From a bacterium (GTDB lineage: Bacteria; Patescibacteriota; Saccharimonadia; Saccharimonadales; UBA4665): a stretch of 5,462 nucleotides of DNA. The notes below the pieces were generated by a model that did no database searches, was not told where the DNA came from, and worked only from the letters and a program-made list of their open reading frames with translations. Below are positions 1 to 5,020 of the stretch, piece after piece. Location: assembly GCA_029549845.1 (NCBI GenBank), contig JAKPIL010000189.1, forward strand, positions 1 through 5,462. Reading direction: 5' to 3'. The position numbers and the translations under genes are program-made. The first letter of the stretch is position 1; every line of letters starts with the position of its first letter.

Positions 1-965
1 TTGCTGTAACCCCACTCGTTATCGTACCACACCATGACTTTCACCAGGTTTCCTGCAACAACCTTCGTGAGCAACAGGTCTACAACGCCACTGTGGCTAT
101 TGCCAATGTAGTCAGAGCTGACCAGTGGTTCTTCGCTGACACCCAAGATACCTTGGTAGTACGGTTCGCTCGCGGCCTTTTTGAAGGCGGCGTTGATTTC
201 CTCGACCGTAACACTCCGTTTTAGCACCGCGGTGATGTCGCTCAGACTCACAACGGGGGTTGGGACGCGAATACTCAGGCCATCGAACTTGTCTTTCAGC
301 TGTGGTAGTGTAAGCGTTACGGCTATAGCCGCGCCGGTCGTGGTAGGCACAATGTTTTCTGCAGCGTTACGGCCCTCACGGAGGTCTTTGGCCGGCGCAT
401 CTTGAACCACCTGGCTTGCGGTGTAGCTATGCACCGTTGTGAGCATGGATTTTTCTATACCAAACTCGCTTTCGAGCACATTCATAACCGCACCGAGAGA
501 GTTGGTGGTACAGCTGGCGTTGCTGATAATTTCGGTTGCGCCTTGTAGCACATCGTCGTTGGCACCAAGCACCACTGTGTCTATGCCATCGCTTTTGGTG
601 GGACCGCTTATGACAACCCGCTTTGCGCCGGCCTTTAGGTGCGCGCCTGCGCCATCTTTATCGGTAAAGCGCCCGGTGCTCTCTATAACCACATCTACGC
701 CTAGGTCACCCCATGGCAACAGGTTTGGGTCTTTTTCGGCACAAACCCGTATGGGTTGGCCATCGACGATGATGTTTGTATCATCGTAGCTCACTTCGCG
801 GTCGTAGGTTCCGTAGTTGGTATCGTGCTTGAGTAGATACGCCAGTGTCTTTGTGTCGGTCAGGTCATTGACCGCCACCACCTCTATATCATCGCGCGCA
901 TGCATAATCTTGAATGCGTTGCGACCGATTCGCCCAAACCCGTTGATTGCTACTTTTGTCTTCAT
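1..965 (-). CDS. gap: Type I glyceraldehyde-3-phosphate dehydrogenase, 3' end cut off by window
   Basis: This cytosolic glycolytic enzyme converts glyceraldehyde-3-phosphate, NAD+ and phosphate to 1,3-bisphosphoglycerate and NADH. Reading the minus strand from ATG 965-963 gives 321 residues without a stop, ending in WYDNEWGYS at the window edge. The family is usually about 330-340 residues, so only the last helix is missing. The N-terminal Rossmann motif is NGFGRIGR (residues 8-15). Asp34 in VNDL is the usual NAD-preferring position. The active site SNASCTTNS places the catalytic cysteine at 152, and HSYT places the catalytic histidine at 179. The substrate-site segment NIVPTTTGAA lies near 204-213. 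A GGAG ribosome site sits 7 nt before the ATG, and a TACAAT hexamer lies further upstream at 1014-1009, so the gene may have its own promoter although a Nudix gene ends 75 nt before it on the same strand. Identity is certain. NAD rather than NADP use is inferred from Asp34. Confidence 0.97.
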   Translation of the reverse strand, partial: MKTKVAINGFGRIGRNAFKIMHARDDIEVVAVNDLTDTKTLAYLLKHDTNYGTYDREVSYDDTNIIVDGQPIRVCAEKDPNLLPWGDLGVDVVIESTGRFTDKDGAGAHLKAGAKRVVISGPTKSDGIDTVVLGANDDVLQGATEIISNASCTTNSLGAVMNVLESEFGIEKSMLTTVHSYTASQVVQDAPAKDLREGRNAAENIVPTTTGAAIAVTLTLPQLKDKFDGLSIRVPTPVVSLSDITAVLKRSVTVEEINAAFKKAASEPYYQGILGVSEEPLVSSDYIGNSHSGVVDLLLTKVVAGNLVKVMVWYDNEWGYS

Positions 966-972
966 GCTATAA

Positions 973-976
973 CTCC
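973..976 (-). promoter_or_regulatory. Ribosome binding site of gap
   Basis: Read on the minus strand this is GGAG, within GTGGGAG, followed by a 7-nt spacer to the ATG at 965. It supports the chosen gap start. The motif and spacing are seen directly; function is inferred. Confidence 0.7.
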
Positions 977-1008
977 CACTTCCATAGACTTATCTTGCTT
1001 ATGCCTCT

Positions 1009-1014
1009 ATTGTA
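1009..1014 (-). promoter_or_regulatory. Candidate -10 element for gap
   Basis: The minus strand reads TACAAT in the 75-nt gap between the Nudix gene and gap. A start site about 7 nt downstream (near 1002) would leave a leader of roughly 37 nt containing the GGAG site. No convincing -35 hexamer is seen at 16-18 bp, so the call rests on the -10 and its position. Read-through from the upstream Nudix gene is the alternative. Confidence 0.4.
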
Positions 1015-1040
1015 AACCAAATACCCACAAAACCATACGC

Positions 1041-1469
1041 TTAGGCGGCTACAGATGCAGACTGTCGCTCCACGCTCTGCACGGCAGTGCGCACCAGATC
1101 ATGCCAATGAGTTCCCTTGAACCACCTTGGCAATTCAGCCAGAGGCACTAGCATTGCGCCGTGGTGCTCTGGACTCAACTCTAACTCTAGGCCGGCAAGG
1201 GCAACTTCCTGTACATATAGCATATGCGTATTACTGCTCTCTTGGCTTAGCCCTTTTTTAGGTAATTTAATACCCGTTTCCTCCAAAACTTCTCTGGTAA
1301 GTGTCTGGATTGCATTCTCTTTCCGCTCGGGTGACCCACCGGGCAAGTCTGGTTCAAGACCTTTGCCACCTGGTTTCAGCAGTATCAATGCGCGGTCCAA
1401 TTCAGGGTCCCATAAAAGCGCTTTCACCGAGCGTGGGGGGCTCTTTGTTTGCTTGTGTTTTTTGCTCAT
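1041..1469 (-). CDS. Small Nudix hydrolase
   Basis: A 142-aa single-domain Nudix protein, which would cleave a nucleoside diphosphate linked to some moiety X in the cytosol using Mg2+. The Nudix box is canonical (G-x5-E-x7-REUxEExGU): Gly45, Glu51, then REVLEETGI at residues 59-67, with the metal-binding glutamates at 60, 63 and 64. It is preceded by the usual PGG (43-45). The N-terminus is Lys-rich (MSKKHKQTK) and carries no signal peptide. Nothing visible defines the substrate; MutT-like dNTP cleavage and diadenosine polyphosphate cleavage are both possible. The start at 1469 has no recognisable Shine-Dalgarno sequence. A TACAAT hexamer lies at 1505-1500, about 30 nt upstream. The stop of another Nudix gene lies 110 nt upstream on the same strand, and gap follows 75 nt downstream, so it may sit within a ppa-Nudix-Nudix-gap transcription unit. 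The box makes the family secure; the biochemical role is open. Confidence 0.9.
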   Translation of the reverse strand: MSKKHKQTKSPPRSVKALLWDPELDRALILLKPGGKGLEPDLPGGSPERKENAIQTLTREVLEETGIKLPKKGLSQESSNTHMLYVQEVALAGLELELSPEHHGAMLVPLAELPRWFKGTHWHDLVRTAVQSVERQSASVAA

Positions 1470-1499
1470 CAGCTTTTGCTTATGTTTACTCTACTATTT

Positions 1500-1505
1500 A
1501 TTGTA
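1500..1505 (-). promoter_or_regulatory. Candidate -10 element for the small Nudix gene
   Basis: The minus strand reads TACAAT inside the 110-nt space between the two Nudix genes. A start site near 1493 would give a leader of about 24 nt. The -35 region at normal spacing is only T-rich, so this is a weak promoter call made on the -10 and its placement. It is the same hexamer as that found upstream of gap and of the phosphodiesterase gene. Confidence 0.33.
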
Positions 1506-1579
1506 CGCTAGGGTGCAAGTCTAAAAACCACGCAACTAAACCCTGTTTCTTATGGTCTGGTTATCTTCCGGTTGCATAA

Positions 1580-2170
1580 TTATCTATCGACGGTTTTGCC
1601 CTGAAATTCGGAAATGCCCAGCAGTCCCCCGCTGCTTTCGGCTTGTTCAAGCAACTCCCCTGCCTCTCCCAAAAATCCCACACCGCGCATCGCCAGCTCC
1701 TTCACGTCGTTGAATGAAAGCAGCTCAACCGTAATCTTTTCACCCGGTTCATGAGCGGTCGCTTGCTGGCCCACCGGCTCCCAGGCAATGACAAGGTGCA
1801 CAAACCATTCCAGCTTCTTTACAGGCTGCCAGACCTTCACGAGCCGCCAGTTCTGGAATGTATAGCCCGTTTCCTCCAGAACCTCGCGTTTGGCGGCCGC
1901 AATGATATCTTCGTCTTCTTCGTCGACCCGGCCACCCGGGAAGCTTCGTCGCTTACCGCTGTTTGGCTGTTCTTCGTCGAGCACAATTATCTTATCGTCC
2001 ACCAGGCACATCACGCTGGTTGTATCTGGGCGTTTCAGCATTTCAAAGGTTACGACCGACCCGTCAAACAATGTTTGTGGCCATTGGTGCACGCTAAATA
2101 TTTCACCCTGAAACGCACAGGTTGCTTGCTCTGGGATCAAAACGGCATCGGTCGGGACAGTCTTTTTCAT
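1580..2170 (-). CDS. ADP-ribose pyrophosphatase-like Nudix hydrolase
   Basis: A 196-aa protein with the two-part build of NudF-type ADP-sugar pyrophosphatases. An N-terminal beta segment (about 22-50, with VHQWPQTLFDG followed by FEMLKRPDT) precedes the Nudix fold. The family typically cleaves ADP-ribose to AMP and ribose-5-phosphate. The Nudix box runs from PGG (78-80) through REVLEETGY (95-103), with putative metal ligands Glu96, Glu99 and Glu100. Counting back from Arg95, the expected glutamate is Glu87, but the position that should be glycine is Arg81, so the loop between Gly80 and Glu87 is one residue longer than canonical. A proline (116) follows the box at about the distance seen in ADP-ribose pyrophosphatases, which is only mild support. 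The ATG begins one base after the ppa stop codon and has no Shine-Dalgarno of its own, pointing to an operon with translational coupling. No signal peptide. Nudix membership is near certain; ADP-ribose as substrate is inference. Confidence 0.9.
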   Translation of the reverse strand: MKKTVPTDAVLIPEQATCAFQGEIFSVHQWPQTLFDGSVVTFEMLKRPDTTSVMCLVDDKIIVLDEEQPNSGKRRSFPGGRVDEEDEDIIAAAKREVLEETGYTFQNWRLVKVWQPVKKLEWFVHLVIAWEPVGQQATAHEPGEKITVELLSFNDVKELAMRGVGFLGEAGELLEQAESSGGLLGISEFQGKTVDR

Positions 2171-2171
2171 C

Positions 2172-2693
2172 TTATTTTGCGTAGCGCGCCATACATTCTT
2201 TTATAATGCGCTTCGCCTCTTCGGCATCGCCCCAGCCAAGCACCTTGGTGGAGCCTGGCTTTTTGAGGTCTTTGTAGTGCGTAAAATGGTGCTCGGCCTG
2301 CTGGACCCACTGCGGAATATCGTCAAGTGAGTTTATGCGGTCGTCATCGCGGTTATCTGCCGGTACTACCACCACTTTATCGTCGACTTCCCCGTCATCT
2401 TCAAATTGCATAACCCCTATCACACGCGCCTCCAGCCATACGCCGGTCGCGAGCGGTTCTGGGCAAATGATAAGCGTGTCTAGCTCGTCGCCGTCTTCAT
2501 CAAGCGTCTGCGGAATAAAACCATAGTTGCATGGCTTTGCGAAAATTTGTGGCTCTACGCGGTCAAGCTTAAACGCCGCGCGCTTGCGGTCCCACTCCAC
2601 CTTCAGCCGCGAACCCTGTGGAATCTCTACCACGGTGTTTACAAGCCCAGCGTCAACATCGCCCGGTTCGAGTACTACGTTAAAATCTGCCAT
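2172..2693 (-). CDS. ppa: Inorganic pyrophosphatase, family I
   Basis: A soluble Mg2+-dependent enzyme that hydrolyses pyrophosphate to two phosphates and so pulls DNA, RNA and aminoacyl-tRNA synthesis forward. It has 173 aa, matching the usual bacterial length of about 175. By comparison with E. coli PPase, all key positions are present: Glu23 in VVEIPQGS, Lys31, Arg45, Tyr57 in PCNYG, the metal aspartates Asp67 and Asp72 in the DGDELD signature, Asp99 and Asp104 in the acidic loop, and Tyr140-Lys141 in HYKDLKK. The signature carries Glu where many members have Pro (DGDPLD), a permitted substitution. The start at 2693 is fixed by a strong AAAGGAGG site 6 nt upstream. A Nudix gene begins one base after its stop, so the two are very probably co-transcribed. 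Upstream is a divergent region with a palindromic repeat that may lie in its leader. Identity is secure. Confidence 0.97.
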   Translation of the reverse strand: MADFNVVLEPGDVDAGLVNTVVEIPQGSRLKVEWDRKRAAFKLDRVEPQIFAKPCNYGFIPQTLDEDGDELDTLIICPEPLATGVWLEARVIGVMQFEDDGEVDDKVVVVPADNRDDDRINSLDDIPQWVQQAEHHFTHYKDLKKPGSTKVLGWGDAEEAKRIIKECMARYAK

Positions 2694-2699
2694 ATAAGT

Positions 2700-2707
2700 C
2701 CTCCTTT
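2700..2707 (-). promoter_or_regulatory. Strong ribosome binding site of ppa
   Basis: The minus strand reads AAAGGAGG, a near-perfect anti-16S complement, with a 6-nt spacer (ACTTAT) to the ATG at 2693. It is the best Shine-Dalgarno in the window and fits high expression of a housekeeping enzyme. Confidence 0.85.
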
Positions 2708-2719
2708 AATTCTATGCCT

Positions 2720-2792
2720 TGTCATCTTGAGCGAAGTCGAAAGATCTTCCTTGTGTGTTCGAGAAGATTCCTCGACTTCGCTCGGAATGACA
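2720..2792. repeat. 73-bp imperfect palindrome, probable dispersed intergenic repeat
   Basis: Two 30-nt arms (2720-2749 and 2763-2792) are inverted copies that match at 24 of 30 positions around a 13-nt loop. The matching blocks are TGTCAT at the outside, a 12-bp perfect core GAGCGAAGTCGA (2729-2740 against 2772-2783), and ATCTTC next to the loop. The mismatches fall in two clusters of three, and some of them would still pair as G-U in RNA, so a transcript would fold into one long stem. The element lies wholly between the divergent ppa and phosphodiesterase genes. Translated, it gives the SEVE(R/E)S-type peptide fragments that I recall as typical of a palindromic repeat scattered in many bacterial genomes. 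That recall is unverified, and only this one copy is visible. It could be a REP/MITE-like element or a leader hairpin. It is not an ordinary terminator, since no T-tract follows. Confidence 0.75.
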
Positions 2793-2799
2793 CAGTTTA

Positions 2800-2805
2800 A
2801 TAGTA
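2800..2805 (-). promoter_or_regulatory. Candidate -10 element for ppa
   Basis: The minus strand reads TACTAT, overlapping the plus-strand TACAAT of the divergent gene by two bases. A start near 2793 would put the whole palindrome inside a ppa leader of about 100 nt. No clear -35 is seen. A TAGAAT at 2714-2709 is an alternative, but its start site would fall inside the Shine-Dalgarno sequence, so it is less attractive. Confidence 0.25.
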
Positions 2806-2809
2806 CAAT
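2804..2809 (+). promoter_or_regulatory. Candidate -10 element giving a leaderless phosphodiesterase mRNA
   Basis: TACAAT ends seven bases before the A of the ATG at 2816, the usual distance from a -10 to the transcription start, so the mRNA would begin at or next to the start codon. No Shine-Dalgarno lies between them. The -35 region at 17 bp falls in the right arm of the palindrome and is weak. Confidence 0.45.
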
Positions 2810-2815
2810 AGTAGC

Positions 2816-3487
2816 ATGAAAATCATTGGTCACCGCGGCGCGCGCGGCCTCGCCCCAGAGAACACCATCGCAAGCCTTGAAGAAGCCATAGAATACGGCG
2901 TCGACATGGTCGAGATAGATGTTCGCGTCACCCGAGACGGTGTGGCCGTACTGCACCACGACCCAGCCGTCATAGACCCAGACGGGAGCGAGGTTATCAT
3001 CGCTCACACCACCTACGCCGAACTGCTCCGTCATAAAAGCGACCTCGCCGCACTCGACCACGCCATCCGTGCCACCAAACACCGTTGCGGGATCATGATA
3101 GAAATCAAACCAGGCGTCCCTACTAGGCAGACCATCGCCGCTATAAAAGACCGCCTTCACCGTGGCTGGCAACTCAGCGAATTCGCCGTTGCCTCGTACG
3201 ACTTTGAGGTCCTCAGCGCCATACGGCACGCTTTTCCTCTCATAGAACTCGTCGTTCTAGAGCAATGGTCGGGCGTACGCGCCGGCCACCGCGCCCGGTC
3301 CCTTGGCACCAAACGAATTAGCATGAACCAGCGCTGGCTATGGGTGGGGTTTCTAAAGGCAATGCATCGCAGTGGCTACCAGCTCACCCCCTACACCGTC
3401 AATAACCCCTCACAGGCCAAAAGGTGGCAGCCATACCTGTACGGCATCATAACCGACCGTCCCGACTTATTCTCTAAGAAAAAATGA
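2816..3487 (+). CDS. Cytosolic glycerophosphodiester phosphodiesterase (GDPD family)
   Basis: This enzyme would hydrolyse glycerophosphodiesters, the deacylation products of phospholipids, to glycerol-3-phosphate and an alcohol. It has 223 aa and contains a compact GDPD TIM barrel: HRGARGLAPENT near the N-terminus with His6 and Arg7, VEIDVR with metal ligands Glu33 and Asp35, LHHDP with catalytic His48, IEIKPG with Glu96 and Lys98, YTVNN near 193-197, and the closing GIITDRPD at 210-217. There is no signal peptide, so it resembles cytosolic UgpQ rather than periplasmic GlpQ. The start is forced: an in-frame TAG at 2801-2803 leaves ATG 2816 as the only choice, and no Shine-Dalgarno precedes it. 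Its TGA overlaps the ATG of the next gene in ATGA, so the two are probably translationally coupled. The family is secure; the natural substrate, perhaps host- or membrane-derived lipid headgroups, is inference. Confidence 0.95.
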   Translation: MKIIGHRGARGLAPENTIASLEEAIEYGVDMVEIDVRVTRDGVAVLHHDPAVIDPDGSEVIIAHTTYAELLRHKSDLAALDHAIRATKHRCGIMIEIKPGVPTRQTIAAIKDRLHRGWQLSEFAVASYDFEVLSAIRHAFPLIELVVLEQWSGVRAGHRARSLGTKRISMNQRWLWVGFLKAMHRSGYQLTPYTVNNPSQAKRWQPYLYGIITDRPDLFSKKK

Positions 3488-4161
3488 CGCGCCTCACGTT
3501 TACAGCCAAGGCCGAACGAGCACCCGACGTCTGGGAGTTTTGCTTCATACCAGAAAAGCCGGTCGAGTACGTCCCCGGGCAATACGCCCGGTTCACTTTC
3601 CCTTTCCATGTAGCTGACCCGCGCGGCAAACAGCACCGCACCTTTACGCTTATTTCGCACCCGTCCGAACCGGCTATTCGCATGCTTACCCGGCTTGAAG
3701 CACCTCTAAGTGTATACAAGCAGCCCCTCTCGGCTCTCCAGCCCGGCGACAGTATGCTCATAGATGAACCCCACGGCGACGCAGTACTCCCACGACTTGC
3801 CTCCACGCCGCTCGTTTTTGTAGCCCAGGGCATAGGCATCGCCAGCTACATTTCCATGCTCCGCGAGCGTGAAAGCTCCGACCTTTCACGCTCAATTACG
3901 CTGCTGTGGGCGAGACGAAGTGAAGACGACAGATTAGAAAACCTCATCCCAGGTGAAATACCAGGTATTACGCGTGTTGATGTACGCTATCCCGCACGGC
4001 TGACTACCGAGCAAATATTGGCGCACACTGGGCCTCAAAGTCTCATCTACCTCTCTGGCAGCCAAACCTTTGTAGAAACCCTGGGCGCAGCGCTAGAAGC
4101 CGCCGGAGTCCCCCGTGAACGCATTATCTACGACTACTACAGCGGCTACACCGATTTATAA
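3484..4161 (+). CDS. FNR-type FAD/NAD(P)H oxidoreductase
   Basis: A 225-aa protein with the two-domain build of ferredoxin-NADP+ reductase-like flavoenzymes, which move electrons between NAD(P)H and a one-electron partner. The FAD-binding beta barrel shows PGQY (31-34) and the flavin motif RTFTLIS (52-58). The nucleotide-binding half starts at about 108 with FVAQGIGIAS, where the usual GGxGxxP is altered to QGIGIAS. It continues with YLSGSQTFVETL (189-200) and ends in YDYYSGY. No cysteine cluster for a 2Fe-2S centre is present, so the electron partner must be a separate protein that is not in this window. The ATG overlaps the upstream stop as ATGA. There is no Shine-Dalgarno, only an A-rich stretch, so translation probably depends on the phosphodiesterase gene. 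The family is well supported. NADH or NADPH choice and partner are unknown, and the link to phosphodiester breakdown is not obvious. Confidence 0.88.
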   Translation: MTRLTFTAKAERAPDVWEFCFIPEKPVEYVPGQYARFTFPFHVADPRGKQHRTFTLISHPSEPAIRMLTRLEAPLSVYKQPLSALQPGDSMLIDEPHGDAVLPRLASTPLVFVAQGIGIASYISMLRERESSDLSRSITLLWARRSEDDRLENLIPGEIPGITRVDVRYPARLTTEQILAHTGPQSLIYLSGSQTFVETLGAALEAAGVPRERIIYDYYSGYTDL

Positions 4162-4168
4162 CGCTCAT

Positions 4169-4183
4169 GCTTGCATAGCAAGC
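4169..4183. other. Short perfect inverted repeat overlapping a candidate -35
   Basis: GCTTGC and GCAAGC face each other around the loop ATA in the 44-nt space between the oxidoreductase and the next gene. No T-tract follows, so an intrinsic terminator is unlikely. Its left arm and loop overlap the TTGCAT hexamer proposed as a -35, so an operator is possible. It is short enough to be chance. Confidence 0.25.
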
Positions 4184-4199
4184 TATCCTCAACTATGCT
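4171..4199 (+). promoter_or_regulatory. Candidate promoter for the 199-aa protein, leaderless geometry
   Basis: TTGCAT at 4171-4176 and TATGCT at 4194-4199 are separated by exactly 17 bp, a sigma-70-type arrangement with three and four consensus matches. The -10 ends seven bases before the A of ATG 4206, so transcription would start at the initiation codon. The lack of any Shine-Dalgarno fits this. The hexamers are weak matches, so this is a moderate call. Confidence 0.4.
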
Positions 4200-4205
4200 G
4201 CCTGC

Positions 4206-4805
4206 ATGAGCATCTACAGAATAAAGAACTTTACTGGCGAGAAGCTTCCCGCAGGGCTTACCCTTCAGGAAGTTCAGAATCGAAGCCTCATTGCACCAAG
4301 CACAGCAAACACGAACCCCACCCTTATACTTGATTTTTATAGAGGGGCTGGAGATATTCCATTCGGATATAGGGGCCTCCTGACGGTAGCGGCCGGCCAC
4401 AGGATGTTTGGTGCCAACCCCTCTACGCCTGAGCGGGAACGCTTCTGGAGTGATTTTGCCGCGTGCCTCAAACCCGGTACAACGTTGGCCCACCTGTCGG
4501 AAGTTGCCTATGTGGACGCCGTAGCAGAGATTGCCAAGCCAGACGAACAAGCCCTTCTGCCAACCAGCGAATCCACTACCGCTATTGGTGCTATCCGTAA
4601 CGTACTCTGGGCGCGCATGGCTACTCCACCAAAAGCAATCCTTGTCATTGGCAGCACCTTAGAACACGGTGAAGTCTCTGCAGCTTCTGTTCGAGGCCTC
4701 GCACCAACCGCGCTCGCAAGTTGCGCGTGGTATGATGCATTATTCCAACAGCATGATAGCGGCGACCCGAAGGGTGCCGACTGGTCTATTCGCGCCCTAG
4801 AGTAA
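4206..4805 (+). CDS. Protein of unknown function, 199 aa
   Basis: I do not recognise this protein. It starts MSIYRIKNFTGEKLP and ends WSIRALE, with no signal peptide, no clear transmembrane segment and no catalytic motif I can name. The middle is mixed in character: LILDFYRGAGDIPFGYRG (about 40-57), then a helix-prone acidic stretch with LSEVAYVDAVAEIAK (about 97-111). The C-terminal half has a hydrophobic strand, KAILVIGST (143-151), and a small-residue-rich part around 155-176. It looks like a soluble alpha/beta protein. The start is forced by an in-frame TAG at 4176-4178 with no other start codon between. No ribosome site is present. It follows the oxidoreductase by 44 nt on the same strand, so it could be the third gene of that unit or have its own promoter. 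The first 200 bases look less GC-rich than the neighbours by eye. It is likely a real gene because it is long, starts cleanly and converges tightly with the gene beyond. Confidence 0.75.
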   Translation: MSIYRIKNFTGEKLPAGLTLQEVQNRSLIAPSTANTNPTLILDFYRGAGDIPFGYRGLLTVAAGHRMFGANPSTPERERFWSDFAACLKPGTTLAHLSEVAYVDAVAEIAKPDEQALLPTSESTTAIGAIRNVLWARMATPPKAILVIGSTLEHGEVSAASVRGLAPTALASCAWYDALFQQHDSGDPKGADWSIRALE

Positions 4806-4811
4806 CCTAGC

Positions 4812-4829
4812 CTACGACGTCAGTCGTAG
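4812..4829. terminator. Perfect 7-bp hairpin between convergent genes, weak terminator candidate
   Basis: CTACGAC and GTCGTAG pair perfectly around the 4-base loop GTCA, just past the stop of the 199-aa gene and overlapping the last codons and stop of the small minus-strand ORF. No T-run follows on either strand, so it is not a classic intrinsic terminator. The position between two converging gene ends is what suggests a bidirectional 3'-end role. Confidence 0.35.
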
Positions 4830-5020
4830 CCCAAAACAACCGTGTCAGGTATGTCCCTACCATCACCGACCTGTGTTTCGCTAGCAACGGCGGCTTTTCC
4901 GGCGACACAGCCTGGTTGAGGCTTGGTTGGAAGCTCTGCTGCCGTGCGAGCAGCTTCGGCAAGTGCTTGGTCCATGATCGGACCGTGCGGAGTTCCCCCT
5001 TGTTGTTCGGCGCCTGACAT
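4820..5020 (-). CDS. Small protein of unknown function coupled to thioredoxin reductase
   Basis: A 66-aa ORF beginning MSGAEQQGGTPHGPIMD and ending DTVVLGYD. Its ATG shares one base with the trxB stop codon (TAATG), and an AGGAG site lies 8 nt upstream inside the end of trxB. These two signs together favour a real coupled gene and this start over a longer reading frame that would overlap trxB. The protein is soluble, rich in Ala, Gly, Gln and Pro, with a helix-prone patch (about 16-30, ALAEAARTAAEL), one cysteine (38) and no membrane segment. It looks largely disordered. A single Cys rules out a CxxC thioredoxin-like site. I recognise no family; co-expression with thioredoxin reductase suggests a redox link, but that is only context. 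It has a normal length for a small bacterial protein, and the reading frame stays open to the convergent hairpin. Confidence 0.6.
   Translation of the reverse strand: MSGAEQQGGTPHGPIMDQALAEAARTAAELPTKPQPGCVAGKAAVASETQVGDGRDIPDTVVLGYD

Noticed and set aside
439..789. Plus-strand open frames inside 181-789
   Set aside because: They are shadows of the gap gene, whose active-site and NAD-binding motifs are intact on the minus strand.
1117..1524. 135-codon plus-strand frame with a hydrophobic end that looks like a membrane segment
   Set aside because: It is antisense to a canonical Nudix hydrolase; the hydrophobic stretch comes from the reverse of Lys-rich codons and the AT-rich promoter.
2720..2792. 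Reading the palindrome as an intrinsic terminator or CRISPR repeat
   Set aside because: It lies at the 5' ends of two divergent genes, no T-tract follows either arm, and there is only one unit with no spacers.
2547..2819. 90-codon plus-strand open frame crossing the intergenic region
   Set aside because: It is a read-through of the ppa antisense strand into the repeat; the SEVERSS-type peptide is a by-product of the palindrome.
2675..3229. 184-codon minus-strand open frame antisense to the phosphodiesterase gene
   Set aside because: It runs opposite a gene with a full set of GDPD motifs, its C-terminus is translated from the palindromic repeat, and it overlaps the start of ppa.
3391..3839. 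Minus-strand frames across the phosphodiesterase/reductase junction
   Set aside because: Both are opposite well-supported coding sequences and show no family motif or ribosome site.
4146..4550. 134-codon minus-strand frame opposite the 199-aa gene
   Set aside because: It overlaps the end of the oxidoreductase gene and has no ribosome site. The plus-strand frame is longer, with a forced start and tidy ends. With no family on either side this is the least certain of the strand choices.
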